Below, piece by piece: positions 46,279 through 58,213 of a stretch of 64,000 nt of DNA. A program made the position numbers and the translations under genes. A model generated the notes under the pieces. The model was given only the letters and a program-made list of their open reading frames with translations, ran no database searches and was not told where the DNA came from. The DNA comes from Azolla caroliniana. Taxonomy: Eukaryota > Polypodiophyta. The stretch spans positions 13,640,001 through 13,704,000 of the forward strand of contig JBHGNT010000006.1 of assembly GCA_043228905.1 (NCBI GenBank), in the 5' to 3' direction. Every line of letters begins with the position of its first letter. Within the stretch, counting starts at the first letter, position 1.

Positions 46279-47094
46279 TCAATTAGTAGTGCGATCATTT
46301 ATGATCACTCGCCCGTCTCGGTAAAAGGCGCGATGGCCTTCTTTACGAGCTTGCATAACTCGTGGCGTACAACTCTTGCGATGCTCAATTTGCATCTTAG
46401 TGAGGTCTTCATCGAGATAGATGGGGTCCCCACCCATTCCTCGAAGGATTGGTCTCTTCTTAAAGAAAGTGATTCTAGAGTCTAAGTCTTTAAATTGAAG
46501 GACTAAAGCTCTCTTCCTAGTTGTGTCACACCCGGCCCTCCATGCTTTGGTGATAGGTAGGGCCTCTGTGTACCCTAACATTTTCCCAAGTGTTTGTGCA
46601 TCCTCATTTGGGGATGCACCTTCCTTGAGCCCAGTGACACGTACATTTAAGCGTCGGGCCTGACGCATTTTCTCTTCTTCAAGGGTGGTATTAACAATAT
46701 TTTCATCTTTTATTTCTTTTTTAATTTTTCTTTTAACCACATCTACCCAACCTGTTTTAGCTAGCTCTATGTTATTATTAACTTCCTCTAAATTAACTTT
46801 TTTAATTTCGTCCTTTATATCCTCTATAGAGGATATTTCACCGTCTTCTCGAGATACCTCAATGTCCTTAAGTTGTTTTTTAAGGTCGGTGTTTTCCACT
46901 TTAAGTTGTTCTATTTCGGCTTTGAGGGCGTCTTTTTCCTCTCTATCTTTTTTCTTATGGGTTTCGACGTCTTTCACCCATTTTTTCATATCCATCTCTA
47001 TTTTTGTTAAACGATTAAACATATCTAAAAAGTCCTCCTTACTTATAGCCTCATCTTGTATATCCTTATGTTCCTTAGTTCGTTTAGACGTCAT
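46279..47094 (-). CDS. LINE-2 ORF1 protein, coiled-coil L1-type
   Basis: 271 residues, intact. Residues 1-95 are a Lys/Glu-rich coiled coil (EIEQLKVENTDLKKQLKDIE). The middle (about 150-225) reads NVRVTGLKEGASPNEDAQTL and ALVLQFKDLDSRITFFKKR, like the RNA-binding fold of L1 ORF1p. The C-terminal block (YLDEDLTKMQIEHRKSC ... FYRDGRVIIND) matches the end of animal-type L1 ORF1p. No CCHC knuckle is present, unlike the usual plant L1 ORF1. It would bind element RNA as a trimeric chaperone. Start ATG 47094 in CACAATGACG. Confidence 0.85.
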   Translation of the reverse strand: MTSKRTKEHKDIQDEAISKEDFLDMFNRLTKIEMDMKKWVKDVETHKKKDREEKDALKAEIEQLKVENTDLKKQLKDIEVSREDGEISSIEDIKDEIKKVNLEEVNNNIELAKTGWVDVVKRKIKKEIKDENIVNTTLEEEKMRQARRLNVRVTGLKEGASPNEDAQTLGKMLGYTEALPITKAWRAGCDTTRKRALVLQFKDLDSRITFFKKRPILRGMGGDPIYLDEDLTKMQIEHRKSCTPRVMQARKEGHRAFYRDGRVIINDRTTN

Positions 47095-47100
47095 TGTGGT

Positions 47101-47491
47101 GTCAATAAGAAAAAAAGGTAAAATAGATGGGTCCGAGACTTACCCGAGTTTGTGTGTATGTCGCAATCACATCGGCATTTTGTAGCACGCGACGAGCACA
47201 CCAAAAGAACCCACCCACGAACTCGTCAAGAAAATGGCACTTCACAACGTCAAGAGAAAACGGAGAAGAAACACCCCGCGACGGTGACGGTGATGGCGGC
47301 AGTCGTCAAACGACGGCAAACGACAGCTGTAGACGACAGAAGACGGCTGCAGACGGTAGCAGACGGTGACAGCAGCAGATAGCGGTAGTCGTCAGACGAC
47401 GACAGCAACAGTCGGCAGCAGACAACAGCTGTAGACGACGGCGACGGTGACGACAATAAACGGCGACAGCAATGGCAGAAAGAGCCATTAC

Positions 47492-47574
<83 letters not shown>

Positions 47575-47640
47575 GAGGATGGTGGGGTGGGGAAGGGATT
47601 CAAACCATGGCAATGAGATATGTCGATAAACCCAAGAATT
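47101..47640 (-). other. Probable LINE-2 5' region with GA tract
   Basis: GAC/CAG-rich stretch (47270-47470) and a pure GA-dinucleotide run of about 35 repeats (47499-47570). No gene; long open frames here are repeat artefacts. Confidence 0.5.
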
Positions 47641-47849
47641 GAACCATTGTCTAGGCTATTTTAGGAACCCTTCCATAAAGCGAGAGGAAAGGATGGAACA
47701 TAGGGTTTGCAAGGGATGAGGTAGATGAATTGAGCAAACAAGGAGTTATGCGATGGATGGATGAGATGAGGTAAATGTAAATAAGGAACGATCTAGAAAT
47801 GGTGCAAGAAAGGTACTAGACTATATAGGATTTTCATGGGGTGAACTTG

Positions 47850-47922
47850 GCCGGCCTAGCTCAGTTGGTAGAGCGCAAGGCTCTTAACCTTGTGGTCATG
47901 GGTTCGAGCCCCATGGCCGGCG
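47850..47922 (+). tRNA. tRNA-Lys (CTT)
   Basis: 73 nt. Acceptor stem GCCGGCC/GGCCGGC is perfect; D arm GCTC...GAGC; anticodon arm CAAGG-CTCTTAA-CCTTG gives anticodon CTT; T arm ATGGG-TTCGAGC-CCCAT. A and B boxes are intact, and a TTTT run near 47932 can serve as terminator. No intron, no CCA encoded. Confidence 0.97.
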
Positions 47923-48509
47923 GGAATATTATTTTACTAGTGAAGTTGCTTCTTTTAAGCAATTTTAGTTCTTATGCCATGGACTTTATTTTAGCTACAC
48001 TAGTTACACCGCCGTTCGCGAAGATGGACATAGGAATTGGGTAACCACAAAGAAAGAAAGAGCGACAGTATCCATATGTGAGAACTCTTGACATTATCGA
48101 ACTAGGGGCATGGTAGGGTAGGTAGGTAGTCATTGTTGTCGTCGTAGTAGTAGTAGAATACCTGGGAGGTGTGGGTGGCACTTTCGTCCACTCACCGTTC
48201 TTTCAAAGTGGCCTATGATATGTATATATTGTGTCACGTGTGTGTGTGATAGATACCTCCCTCACAAAGAATAAATGGAGATGATGGTGTGTTGTTTTTG
48301 TCCATTAAAGTGGCCTATGATATGTGTGATGCCTCACAAAGAATAATTAGGGATGATGGTTGAGATGGGATGGATCCTTCCTTAGTGGCATCTCTTTCGA
48401 TATGTGTCCACCCACTAATGTTTTTCTGACAACCAACATTTGTGCTTTGAAAGTTTGGGGGTTTTGCCAGTTATGCTTGCATTTCATGTCCAACAAAACG
48501 AAGAAACGG

Positions 48510-48542
<33 letters not shown>

Positions 48543-48932
48543 TACATACCTCCCCCTCCCCTCCCTCCACAAACACCATCATTCAAATTTCACACCCGTT
48601 GTGCCTTAGTTCTTCTTTTGTTCGTGGTTTGGTATTCGCATTATTTGTAGTACATTAGCTTAGCATGGAGGGAGGAGGATAGCAATGCCGTGTTATGGAG
48701 TTACAACGCATACATAATACTACTGATACAACAATATGTATCATCGGCGACATACATACAAATTTACAATATGTACATACATACATACATTACAATTTAC
48801 ATATGTTACATGTATAATGTACATATATCCAGAACACATGAATCTGTTGCCTCCATCCTCCTCTTCCTCTTCTTCGTCTTCCTTTCATTTCCAAGTTCCC
48901 ATCATCATCACCATCCATCCATCCATCCATCC
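47923..48932. other. Intergenic, with CATA microsatellites
   Basis: TACA/CATA repeats at 48508-48548 and 48772-48800. Presumed promoter and 5' UTR of the gene at 48933, ending in a CATC repeat. Nothing else supported. Confidence 0.5.
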
Positions 48933-51900
48933 ATGGCTGCTGCTGGCATGTCATCATTATTACAAGGTCTGGAAGCTTCGTCCGCCATAGCCTCTACCTC
49001 TACCATTCTCCCTCCTCCTCCTCCTCCTCCTCATCTTCCTCGTCTTCTTCTTGGAAGAAGAAGAAGAAGAAGAATCCAAAACATGTCGTCATTCTTCTTC
49101 GCGCCACCATGGCCAGCCCACATGCTCACATTCTCCTCCTCATCGTCGACGCCTTTGAATGTACAGGCTTTCGCCTCGAAAGTGACCAAGAAGAAAGGAA
49201 AACAGGGCTCTTCTTCGTCCAGAGACTGGAGCTATGAGCACCTCATGGTCATCTGGGATGAAATATTCGAACAATGTTGTTGTGATACAGCCAAATCTTC
49301 TCGTATCAGAGATCTTGCAGAGAAAGGTCTGAGACTCCATGGCCGTGGCTGTGTCTTTGTCGTTCAAGAAATTCAGACTATTCCTCGTGGCTCAGGTTCT
49401 GGCTTCACTTCCAAACCTCCGAGATCTTCTCGCAGGGTTCCTGAATTCATTACTTTGGAGTTTTCTGCTGCTTACTTGCCTAGGGAATTCCTTCTTAATC
49501 CTTCAAAGGCTCCTCTTCTCAATGAGGAAGATGATAATGATGATCATGAAGGAAAATCCAGGGATCATTTGTCAAATGTTGCCGACATGAAGAATCATGT
49601 AATTGACATTACCAAAGAGATCGATGTTAATGAACTGATCTCTGATGATGCTAATGCCCAACTGATCTTTGACGATGAAGAGATATCTGGTAGTGACGGT
49701 GAAAATGATGCCTTTATGCAAATTATTGGCTACAATGAGCAAGATGCAGCTTCCATTCTTGGTACCGGTGAGTTTTCTTCGATTATTAGTTAGGATAAGA
49801 AAGCATGAACAGCTATGTAACAAAAATATACTGACAATTTTGATGCTGAACTATCAGCATGAACAGATATATAGCAGAGCTTTACAACATTTATAAAACA
49901 TTCTTATAATATTTTGCATTAAACATACAACATTCTTATAATACCGTACAATAAACATACGAAATTCTTATTATACTATATGGTTAGGATTAAAACATTC
50001 TTATAATACTATAGAATACATCTTCATAACAGTCTAATATACGATAGTGTTAACGCCCAACATTTTTATCATGAACAGCAGTCTTATACTGCTTTGTAGT
50101 AATTACACCTTTTTCTATCATATAAAACATTCTACAAGATTATATACATGATAAATATTCAATATTCTTACAATACGGTACAGTAAATATACAACATTTA
50201 TATGAGTAGATGCAACATCAATATGCTACTATACAGTAGATATATAATTATTCTTATGTATATCCCGCAAATATACAGTATTTTTATGATATGCAACTTT
50301 CTCAACGCACTGTACAGGAAATATTTAACATGCTTACGTATTATACCGTAAATACACAGTATTTTTATGAAATGCAACTTTCTCTACGCACTGTACAGTA
50401 AATATGTAGTAAATACACAGTATTTTTATGATATGCAACTTTCTCTATGCACTATATAGTAAATAGGTAATGCTGTCATGCTATGTTACAGTCTTATAAA
50501 ACTATGCACTAAACTTACAATATTTTTATGATATATGCCATTCTTATAGTACTTTGCAGTAAATGCACGGCAGTTATATAGTATACACATTCTTATGTTT
50601 CATGATTATGTTACAGTCTTATAAAAACTATACACTAAACATACAATATTTTTATGATATATGCCATTCTTATAGTACTTTGCAGTAAATGCACGGCAGT
50701 TATATAGTATACACATTCTTATGTTTCATGATTATGATGAGGGTGTGCCATGTGGTAACTGATTTGGCAAATACTTCTTTGCAGGCTATAATACCATGCA
50801 GCGCGATGATTCCTTGCTTGTGTTTGATGAAGATGACAAACATGAAGTTGCTGCTGTTGTGGAAGCTGATGATTCTCTCCCCATTTTTGAGGAGGAACAT
50901 GATGAAATTATAGCTACTGCTAAGACAGAAATACACCATTCCAGAGGTATTCCGGATGTTACCGAATCAGTGAATGATATCTTGGACGACTCAGAAGCTA
51001 ATACAGATTATCAAGATACTGCAATTGTCCGCATCAGTTCTAAGGTTTGTCATTTTTCACCCAATTCTTCATTATATGATTGATTATTATAGGTGATTTC
51101 ACAAAATCCTTGATTGCTCATTATGTTAGTGATGCATTCCAAGCTTCTTGAATGTTCAATACAGTATGATAGTGCTTTTACCAAATTCTTAATATTTTTA
51201 CATATTATGCTAGAGATTGCATCAAAGTTATTATTATTTAACGCATTATGTTAGCGATTTCACCAATTTGTTAATGGAATATAATATTTTAGGTGATGGA
51301 TTCTATATGACTTCCTATGCAACAGTTAAAGCTTCCCAATTCTCTTCAGTTACATTATCAGTCATCATATATAATACCATAAGTCTAGGTGTCCATCCAG
51401 AAATCCATTTAAGAAAGTTTAGTACCTAAAGTGATGAACAGAGGTCATAAAATATGACAATGAAAAAGCATAAACGTCCATGGTAGATTTCTTCAAGCAT
51501 TTCAAAGGTTTTCTCGTTTCAATGTAACATGTGCAGTAGACGCGCCCATATTATTTTGCTTGAAAAGTTTGTTTTTCAATATTTCTACTGTGTTTGTTGT
51601 CCATGACCATATCTTGGAATTCTCTATTCCTCTTATCAGGTCAATGTTAATTTTTTAAAGATTAAGGTTAAAATTTTGTGGTCAGTTTTATGTCAGGTTT
51701 CTTGAGAGAGACATAGTATATGCTTTTAATTTCAAGCTCCTGTAGTGCACAATTGGTGTGACATGTGCCCTAAGCAATATTGATTGGTCTTGGGGGTGAA
51801 TTACTAGTATGAAATAATAGTATATGGGCAAGGTGGATTACCCATTTGCGTGAGCAGCTTCATGAAGACACACCAAAGTTGTTCTCATGTATTTGATTAC

Positions 51901-53523
51901 AATGTACTTGCTTTTGCGATCATAATCAGTATTTTTATTAAAAAACCTGGACTTTAGCAGACTTAAGGTTAAAGGTTAGTAGTACCTTTAGTCTCACTGT
52001 TCGTATGAAATAGGTTACAAGTGATTTACTCCGTTGCTTTCGAGTGCATCTTGCCTTTCATAATGTAAGTATCTAGAGTGCAACTGCTCATAATTTTTCC
52101 TGCAGAAATCATCTGTCGATTGCTTGTCTAAATAGGGGAATTGACCTTCCATTTTGATGATTGTGGTTTTTATCAAGCTTGGCGATTTGTCATCTTATAT
52201 ACAAAAATCTCTTCCTACATAATATTTTTGTCTTTGTTGGAGCATTCAATCGTTGGTTGGTGTTACTCTAGGTTTAAGAAAGACTCAGTGTTATGATATT
52301 TCTAGTAAGATATAATCACGTGTGGGTACCTTGATGTAAACATAAAAGCTAACCTCCTATTTATGCAAAGGATTCATTTTATATATATGTCGTTCTTTGG
52401 TGTTTGAGATTTACCAATTTATGCTAATTTAGCATAGTTTTCTCTTTCTTCCAATATATTTTGGACCTGTAACATATTTGACTATGATGTGTACTTGTTC
52501 TACTAAAAAGTTACTCTCTGAAACTCTGAGGGATCACAACGCTACCACTTCAGCTCTCACCATTGCTGTCACATTCACGTTTTGTTTGCAACATGTTCAC
52601 CACTAGTTACAACTCATTTTCATTCCACACTGAACCGATTCTTGCCATTATTCTCCATCCTCCTGATGAAGTTTTTGTCAACCTTGATTGAAGCTCTAAA
52701 TTCTAGCTGCAAATGTTGTAGCTAGGGCAGGCTCCCACTCTTGCCAATACAGTCTATATATGACATCGATGTACTTAACTAGACCTATGAGGGTTAGCAC
52801 GATCTGATCTTTCTTGGATTTTTTTTTTTGTGTTTTTCTATTTCCATTTATGGGCAGGCTCCCACTCTTGCCAATACAGTCTATATATGACATCGATGTA
52901 CTTAACTAGACCTATGAGGGTTAGCACGATCTGATCTTTCTTGGATTTTTTTTTTGTGTTTTTCTATTTCCATTTATGAAACTTCTGGAATCTGTAATTA
53001 AAAACCTTGTTGAGGCAATGTCATTTGTTTTCAGGAACATTTTAGTCCTGTTAAGGTATTTAATTCTATATGATGGAAATTTGCTGCTTCCAATCATGTT
53101 CTCATTTTTCTCTTGTTTCAATTTATATGCATGTTGAACTTGCAGTCTGATAAGGCCGTGGAAAATCAAGTAGCAGCTGAAGGGGATCATGTGGATTTGA
53201 TACACCGAGAAAAACTTTTCTTGTCTATGAAAGGGATGGATCTTACCAGACTTCTCAGTTTAACTGCGAACTTCGATTTTGAAGCAGCAAAATCTGGCCG
53301 CAGCAATAAGAAAGCACTTGTTGATATGAAAACAATGGATGCTGGTGGTGAAGATCCATACAATCCCGAGAATGGTGAACTAGTATTGCTGCTTCATGTA
53401 GTTATTGACAAAAGGCCAACATTTGGAGCAGATGTTGTGATAGCCTACAAACATGACATTCCCAATGCTGTTGGTGATGAAGAAACACATTCTTGGAAAT
53501 TGAAGTTGAAGTGTCAGATTTAG
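48933..53523 (+). CDS. Three-exon gene, unknown function, possibly plastid-targeted
   Basis: Exons 48933-49767, 50785-51044 and 53146-53523 join in frame to 490 residues. Donors are CCG|GTGAGT and AAG|GTTTGT; acceptors are TTTGCAG|GC and CTTGCAG|TC. The start chosen, CCATGGCTGCTGC, follows a CATC repeat and opens an Ala/Ser/Pro/Arg-rich N-terminus (PPPPPPP at about 32-38, RRRRRR at about 48-53) like a chloroplast transit peptide. A conserved-looking block follows: DWSYEHLMVIWDEIFEQCCC ... LAEKGLRLHGRGCVFVVQE. The middle is very acidic. Exon 3 encodes LSLTANFDFEAAKSGRSNKK and ends KLKLKCQI. I recognise no named domain. Both introns carry tandem duplications of about 126 bp. Confidence 0.8.
50483..50735. 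repeat. Tandem duplication of about 125 bp in intron 1
   Basis: 50483-50607 is repeated at 50608-50735 with few differences. The whole of 49900-50740 is composed of related AT-rich words (TACAATATTTTTATGAT type). Confidence 0.85.
52725..52978. repeat. Tandem duplication of about 127 bp in intron 2
   Basis: 52725-52851 is repeated at 52852-52978; by eye the only difference is one T in a poly-T run. Confidence 0.95.
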
Positions 53524-54239
53524 GAGTTTTTTCTTATTATTCTTGACCAAAATGCTTGCATATTGTTCAGTTGTTTCCATGTTTCACAGTGGGATGCATC
53601 ATCTTTCTTGTGTTTCTGTTAACCACGTGTATGACACGATTCGTATTATACGACCAAAAAATATCCCAATACCTGAGATAGTGTCCATATCATTCTTATG
53701 GTAGTATATTTTGCATTTGGTGCTTGATGTCAATTTAAAAAATTCTTGTATAAAATTCAGATGGCTTGATTATTCTTCATTCTTAAGCATGTCTACAACA
53801 TATGGTATACCCTTGTACCCTTGCAGTTACATTTTTTGGGCTTCAGTACACAAGCTTCCTTGATGTGTCCCCTTCCTAAGAAGGGATATTTGTACTTCGA
53901 AGCACAATGTCTCTGTGTAAGACACACAAGAGTACAACATTCTAAGTGGTGTATGAAGCATAATGTGTCTATCGTAGTATGAACCATACGTACATTTGCA
54001 TTCGTGAACGGTTCAATCATTCGAGTATATGGTAAACAACCTCAAAGAATGATAAATACCATACTTTGAATTAACTGTTTATTATGAGGTAAATAAACCT
54101 AAAAAAAGGAAAAAAACAAAAAAAACCTTAAAAAAAGGGGAAAAAAAACAAAAAAAAAACACAAAAAAAACACAAGAATGTTTGAATAACATTGGCATTC
54201 GTTTTCAAACGTAGGAAAATGAATGTTATGCTAGATCCA
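53524..54239. other. 3' flank, no gene seen
   Basis: Presumed 3' UTR then AT-rich sequence; an A-rich low-complexity block lies at 54098-54175. Confidence 0.55.
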
Positions 54240-54450
54240 CACGAATTTTACGTACTATGGTCTCTATGTGTGAATAAGGCATACACATGAGCACAAGCGT
54301 CTAGTTGGTGTCTTAAGTATAACATTGAAGTTATCACCCCTCTTATTAAGTCATCATAACTTTCACGAACTGCACTATATGTTGAGCATGTAAAAAGCAA
54401 GTGATATGCATCGTCATCTAGGCGTTCATCACAAACTTTATGTACCTTTG
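54240..54450 (-). pseudogene. LINE relic, C-terminal Cys/His motif
   Basis: Minus strand reads CDERLDDDAYHLLFTCSTY then AVRESYDDLIRG, the same C-x-DxxH-x-C pattern as the CRLCHIEIEDEYHFTCKC motif ending ORF2 of the other LINEs, but from a different, more diverged element. Open for about 45 residues. Confidence 0.55.
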
Positions 54451-56064
54451 TATTTGACGTATTTTGATGCCATGATGAAATATCAATACCTTGCTTGTGT
54501 AATCAAAAGTGAAGGAGTGTGAGGATTCTACGAGAGTTAAAACTCATATTGGTGATGAGATAAATTTGAATGTGGCAAGTAAGTATTCTTGCCTTAAATT
54601 GAACCCAACATTTTCCTTTGGAGTATTGTAACTAGATTGGTAGTTCAACTTGACGCTTCGCTCGTCGTTTATATCGTTGTTCGAGTTTGAGTCTGATTTG
54701 AATGCCGAAAAGGCGCCCGAATCCCCTACCCCAGTTGCTGAGACTGCAATATGGTTTCGGCATCGACAAAGTTTGTTAGGCTGCTTTCATCATCAAAACA
54801 ACGTTGATTCTATATCCGAATTGTTTCTTCCGCGACCCTCCGAAGCGTTCTTGGAAAGGAACAATCCTACTGAATCTCCTCAACCGCTTGCTAATACGCT
54901 TCCCATCTTCGCAGTCTATTGGCTAGTCTCCTCACTCGTTTGGCTACTGGGTCCTTTGTTTGTCTAGACGACATCCATCTCCATCGTTCACTGCTCCGTG
55001 TAGAAATCGTGGTTGCCAAAATTGTGTGGATCCTGAACTAATCGTAGTCGCAAACACAAGTATTCCCTTCCCGGAATACTCCCCAAAGCTGTGGTTGGAG
55101 GGATGGGTTTATACATACATACGATTATAGGTATCCGATTATGTTCCGGTACGCATACACAATATCTTATTACGAATTAATACGCGTAAGATTATAACAT
55201 ACGAGTGCAGAAGGCAAGTACACAGGATAGACACCAAAAATTTATATTACTCGCACTTGATACATACAATATGGACTCCTTATATAGGTAGCCGACAAGG
55301 ATAAAAATCGGTGCCTACACAATCCGATGCAGCTTCGGATTGGTACATCTGTTCGGATCCGTCATTACTTAATATAATATTCCTAATTATCCACTATTCG
55401 GGACACCGGTGCATACACTTCTCTAGGCAACATAGGTATCCTTGCAACCCCTAAGTTAATTAAAAAGTATTATGAGAATCCCGTGTTGGTTAGTTGAACT
55501 TGCTCATATAATCATGCAATATCAACTCAATATTCTAATGACATGCCGATTTCCACCATTCTATTTAAATTTCATCTTGTTGCTCCAAGAGATCTACACT
55601 CCCAAATGTACTATATCAAGAGTTTTTTTGAAATGAATAGAACAAAAATAGAACGTTTTTCCTTGTGGTAAACTTTTTTCCATAATCACTCTTAATATGC
55701 CCCTAACGAAATCACTAATTTTGGTGAGGTTGTATGGTTCATGGGGATATGCCCCTAACAAAGCCACTCAAAATATTACATTCTAGGACTCAAGTTTTTT
55801 AGAGTCTATCTTGTATGGGCCCTCCATGATTACTTATGGGTGATTTTAACTTTTGTGTTAATGCATCTCAATCTATGTCATAACATTCAATCGTGGATGA
55901 TCTTGAGAAAATTGTTTGGGTTTCATTGGCTATTGAGGTTCTTAAGTTGGATGCATGGATGTGATGGTGTGTGAATGATCCAAGTTTTACCTTCCAATTT
56001 GTAGAACATAGACAAACATGGAGTTAGCTAAATATAATGTATATGATGCATGATTATTCCTTTT
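54451..56064. other. Unassigned, probably old repeat debris
   Basis: An open frame at 54650-54967 (+) is not recognised. 54990-55480 is AT-rich and has a minus-strand CTATATAAGG that could be a worn LTR promoter, but no partner LTR or primer site was found. Confidence 0.4.
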
Positions 56065-56133
56065 TGTAAAGAACCAGATATGATTCTGTGCAGCGGAAGA
56101 GATGTGTGTTATGTGTGTGTGTATGTGTGTAAG

Positions 56134-57763
56134 AAAGAAAGAAAGACATATTAACGTCTTCTTAAGGCCAAAATTGGCCCATGAGACAATTGGTTTACAA
56201 CAAAATGGGTATTTATCCAATCATCAGAACTAAAATAAAATAAAGTAAAAATAGAACTTAAACTAAAAGAGTTCTAGTAGTGTACAAAATGTGGTATACT
56301 CGATAAAAGGAAGTGACCTTGCACTAAGCCTAATTTCATTTTCACCCAAGCCTCTAAAAAAGAAGTGGGGGGTCAAAGGGTTTTGGTGTGGGTGTGAACC
56401 ATGGTCTCAGTGTATAGAGTGCCCCAACCATGACTTCTAGGCGGTGTAGCTCACGTTCCCTTATTTTCAATATTGTTTCTACACCACGTCGAGTTGCTTT
56501 GAAACCCGACATCCGAGGCCGTTTGGTTCTTCTTTGGTTTTCTGCTTCATCAAGGAAAAGGTTGGTATGTCAACATTTGTTGTCTCCCCATGTTCCGGAA
56601 AAACTTCATTTCTTACATGTTGGTGAACATTAACAACATTATGTAACTTATTCTCTTTGTGTTGTTTTAGCTCTAGGATGTATCTGCCTAATTTCTTTAT
56701 ATCTAGAGTATCTAATAGTTTGGGGAGGGTAGGAGAGGAACCAAGTATGTCTTGGTATTTTCCCCTTATCTCGGCGTAAGTGGGACACTTGCATGTAAAG
56801 TGGTACTCATCCTCTATCTCTATGTGACATAACCTACATATCCTTTCCTCCCTAGGGACTCTATTAGTACGGCCATCCTCAATCTCAAGTTGGTGAGATG
56901 ATATTCTAAGTTGTCCAATGGCAAACCTTAGTGCATGTGGTAAGAATACATCTAGATATTTTGGCCGCGTAATAAAACCTAACTTAGATAAGTGCATTAA
57001 ATGTTCCTTATAGTACAACATTTTAGGTGGGACTGGCTCTAGTGGGGTGATCCATTTATGCCAAGTGTAAATTTGCCATATTTCTTGGCATTTTACTTTA
57101 TTGCGGTCCTCATGAGAGATTAAAGTGTTACCAATCGCGTGCTTGTACCTAAGGGGAGGGAGGTTATTAATGTCTAGACCATTCGCAAGAAGCCAACTCA
57201 CCATCATGCCATACCATGAGCTAGTATAGCCGGACTCATACAATGATCGAGAGGCCTTAAAGGCTTGATGGGATATTCTATCATGTGGTTGGCTATGTAT
57301 CTTGTGGATAAAGACTACAAGTTGAAAAAGTGCCTCTACTAACATTAGGGGTAAAGTGAACTCAACCCTAATAATGTCATGTGATATTGTCGATTTGCTT
57401 CATAGTTGGTGTGATAGCATTATCACCAATGGTCTCTCTAATTGCGTCCACATGAAAGATGGTAGTCCTAAAGCCCAAACCATTCATGCATACATGAGGG
57501 AGGGAGTCACTAATGAGTCAAAGAGACACCTTTTAGTCCGTAGCTCTTGAAAGTATGCTTGACGGCATTGTCTCTCGAGGTGTGAGAGGGATGCATGTCC
57601 TCTCGTAAGTCTATCCTTCACTGCTTGTGTCATCGAAAATTTACCTAAGCAGGCACTGAAAGTGACTCCGAGATAGACATATGATCCAACCACCTCAACT
57701 GAGCTATGGGAGATAGTTAGGTGACACTTAGTTCTTACTTGGGCTGATGTGTGGAAGATAAGG
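56134..57763 (-). mobile_element. LINE-3, 5'-truncated LINE inside the copia-3 LTR
   Basis: About 1.6 kb of the 3' end of the same family as LINE-2, ending in a TTTC tail (plus strand AAGAAAGAAAGAAAG). No target duplicate; 146 bp of host LTR are missing instead. Confidence 0.93.
56479..57700 (-). pseudogene. LINE-3 ORF2, C-terminal fragment
   Basis: Covers the region after the RT core (VGSYVYLGVTFS...) to the Cys/His motif CRLCHIEIEDEYHFTCKC (near 56840). One frameshift near 57480 and further damage downstream of the motif. Confidence 0.88.
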
Positions 57764-58213
57764 GCGCTTTATATAAGGTCACCATCTCTCTTCATTAACT
57801 CGTGCTACAACAAGCACACTCTCTTGGGCAATGTGGAGACTCATTAGTCATGGGGAATATGAAACTCATTAGTTATGTGTAATAGAATATGATTCTATGA
57901 CACATAGTTAATGTGTAGAGAGTAGTGGTGTGACTTTTGACCCGTGACTGCTCATAGATTATCAACGGGTGTGTTCACACACAAGACTAGGTTGACCTTG
58001 ATTCTCAACACACCCCCTCAAGCTCAACTGGGCCAGCTCCTTTCGGTTGATGTTTGCTTCAGCTAGTATCCAATTCGGACAATATCCGGTGTCTGCTTCG
58101 GGTAGTACCCGGTTCAGACGGTATCCGTTTCGCTCTTGTACTCCCCCTCAATCTTCACAAGTTAGGGATCATCAATCCAAGGTTTGACATGAATTGCCGA
58201 AGCTTGACAGCTC

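Larger units (their letters stand above)
42333..47100 (-). mobile_element. LINE-2, near-complete non-LTR retrotransposon
   Basis: Same family as LINE-1 and LINE-3. ORF1 (47094-46279) is intact and ORF2 (46272-42536) nearly so. The 3' end is a TTTC repeat (plus strand AAAGAAAG, 42333-42357) instead of poly-A. The true 5' end is uncertain and may reach about 47640. Confidence 0.9.
56065..58010 (-). repeat. 3' LTR of copia-3, split by LINE-3
   Basis: LTR parts 56065-56133 and 57764-58010. 146 bp present in the 5' LTR (62271-62416) are absent at the split. A purine tract GGGGGTG lies just outside at 58011. Confidence 0.92.

Noticed and set aside
47250-47603. Open frames over the GA tract
   Set aside because: Ser-Leu or Arg-Glu repeats from a dinucleotide run; no coding signal.
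48690-48932. In-frame upstream extension of the gene at 48933
   Set aside because: The added residues come from TACA and CATC microsatellites, and the ATG at 48933 has better context and starts a plausible transit peptide.
54990-55480. Solo LTR
   Set aside because: A TATA-like site is present on the minus strand, but I found no TG...CA ends with a target duplicate.
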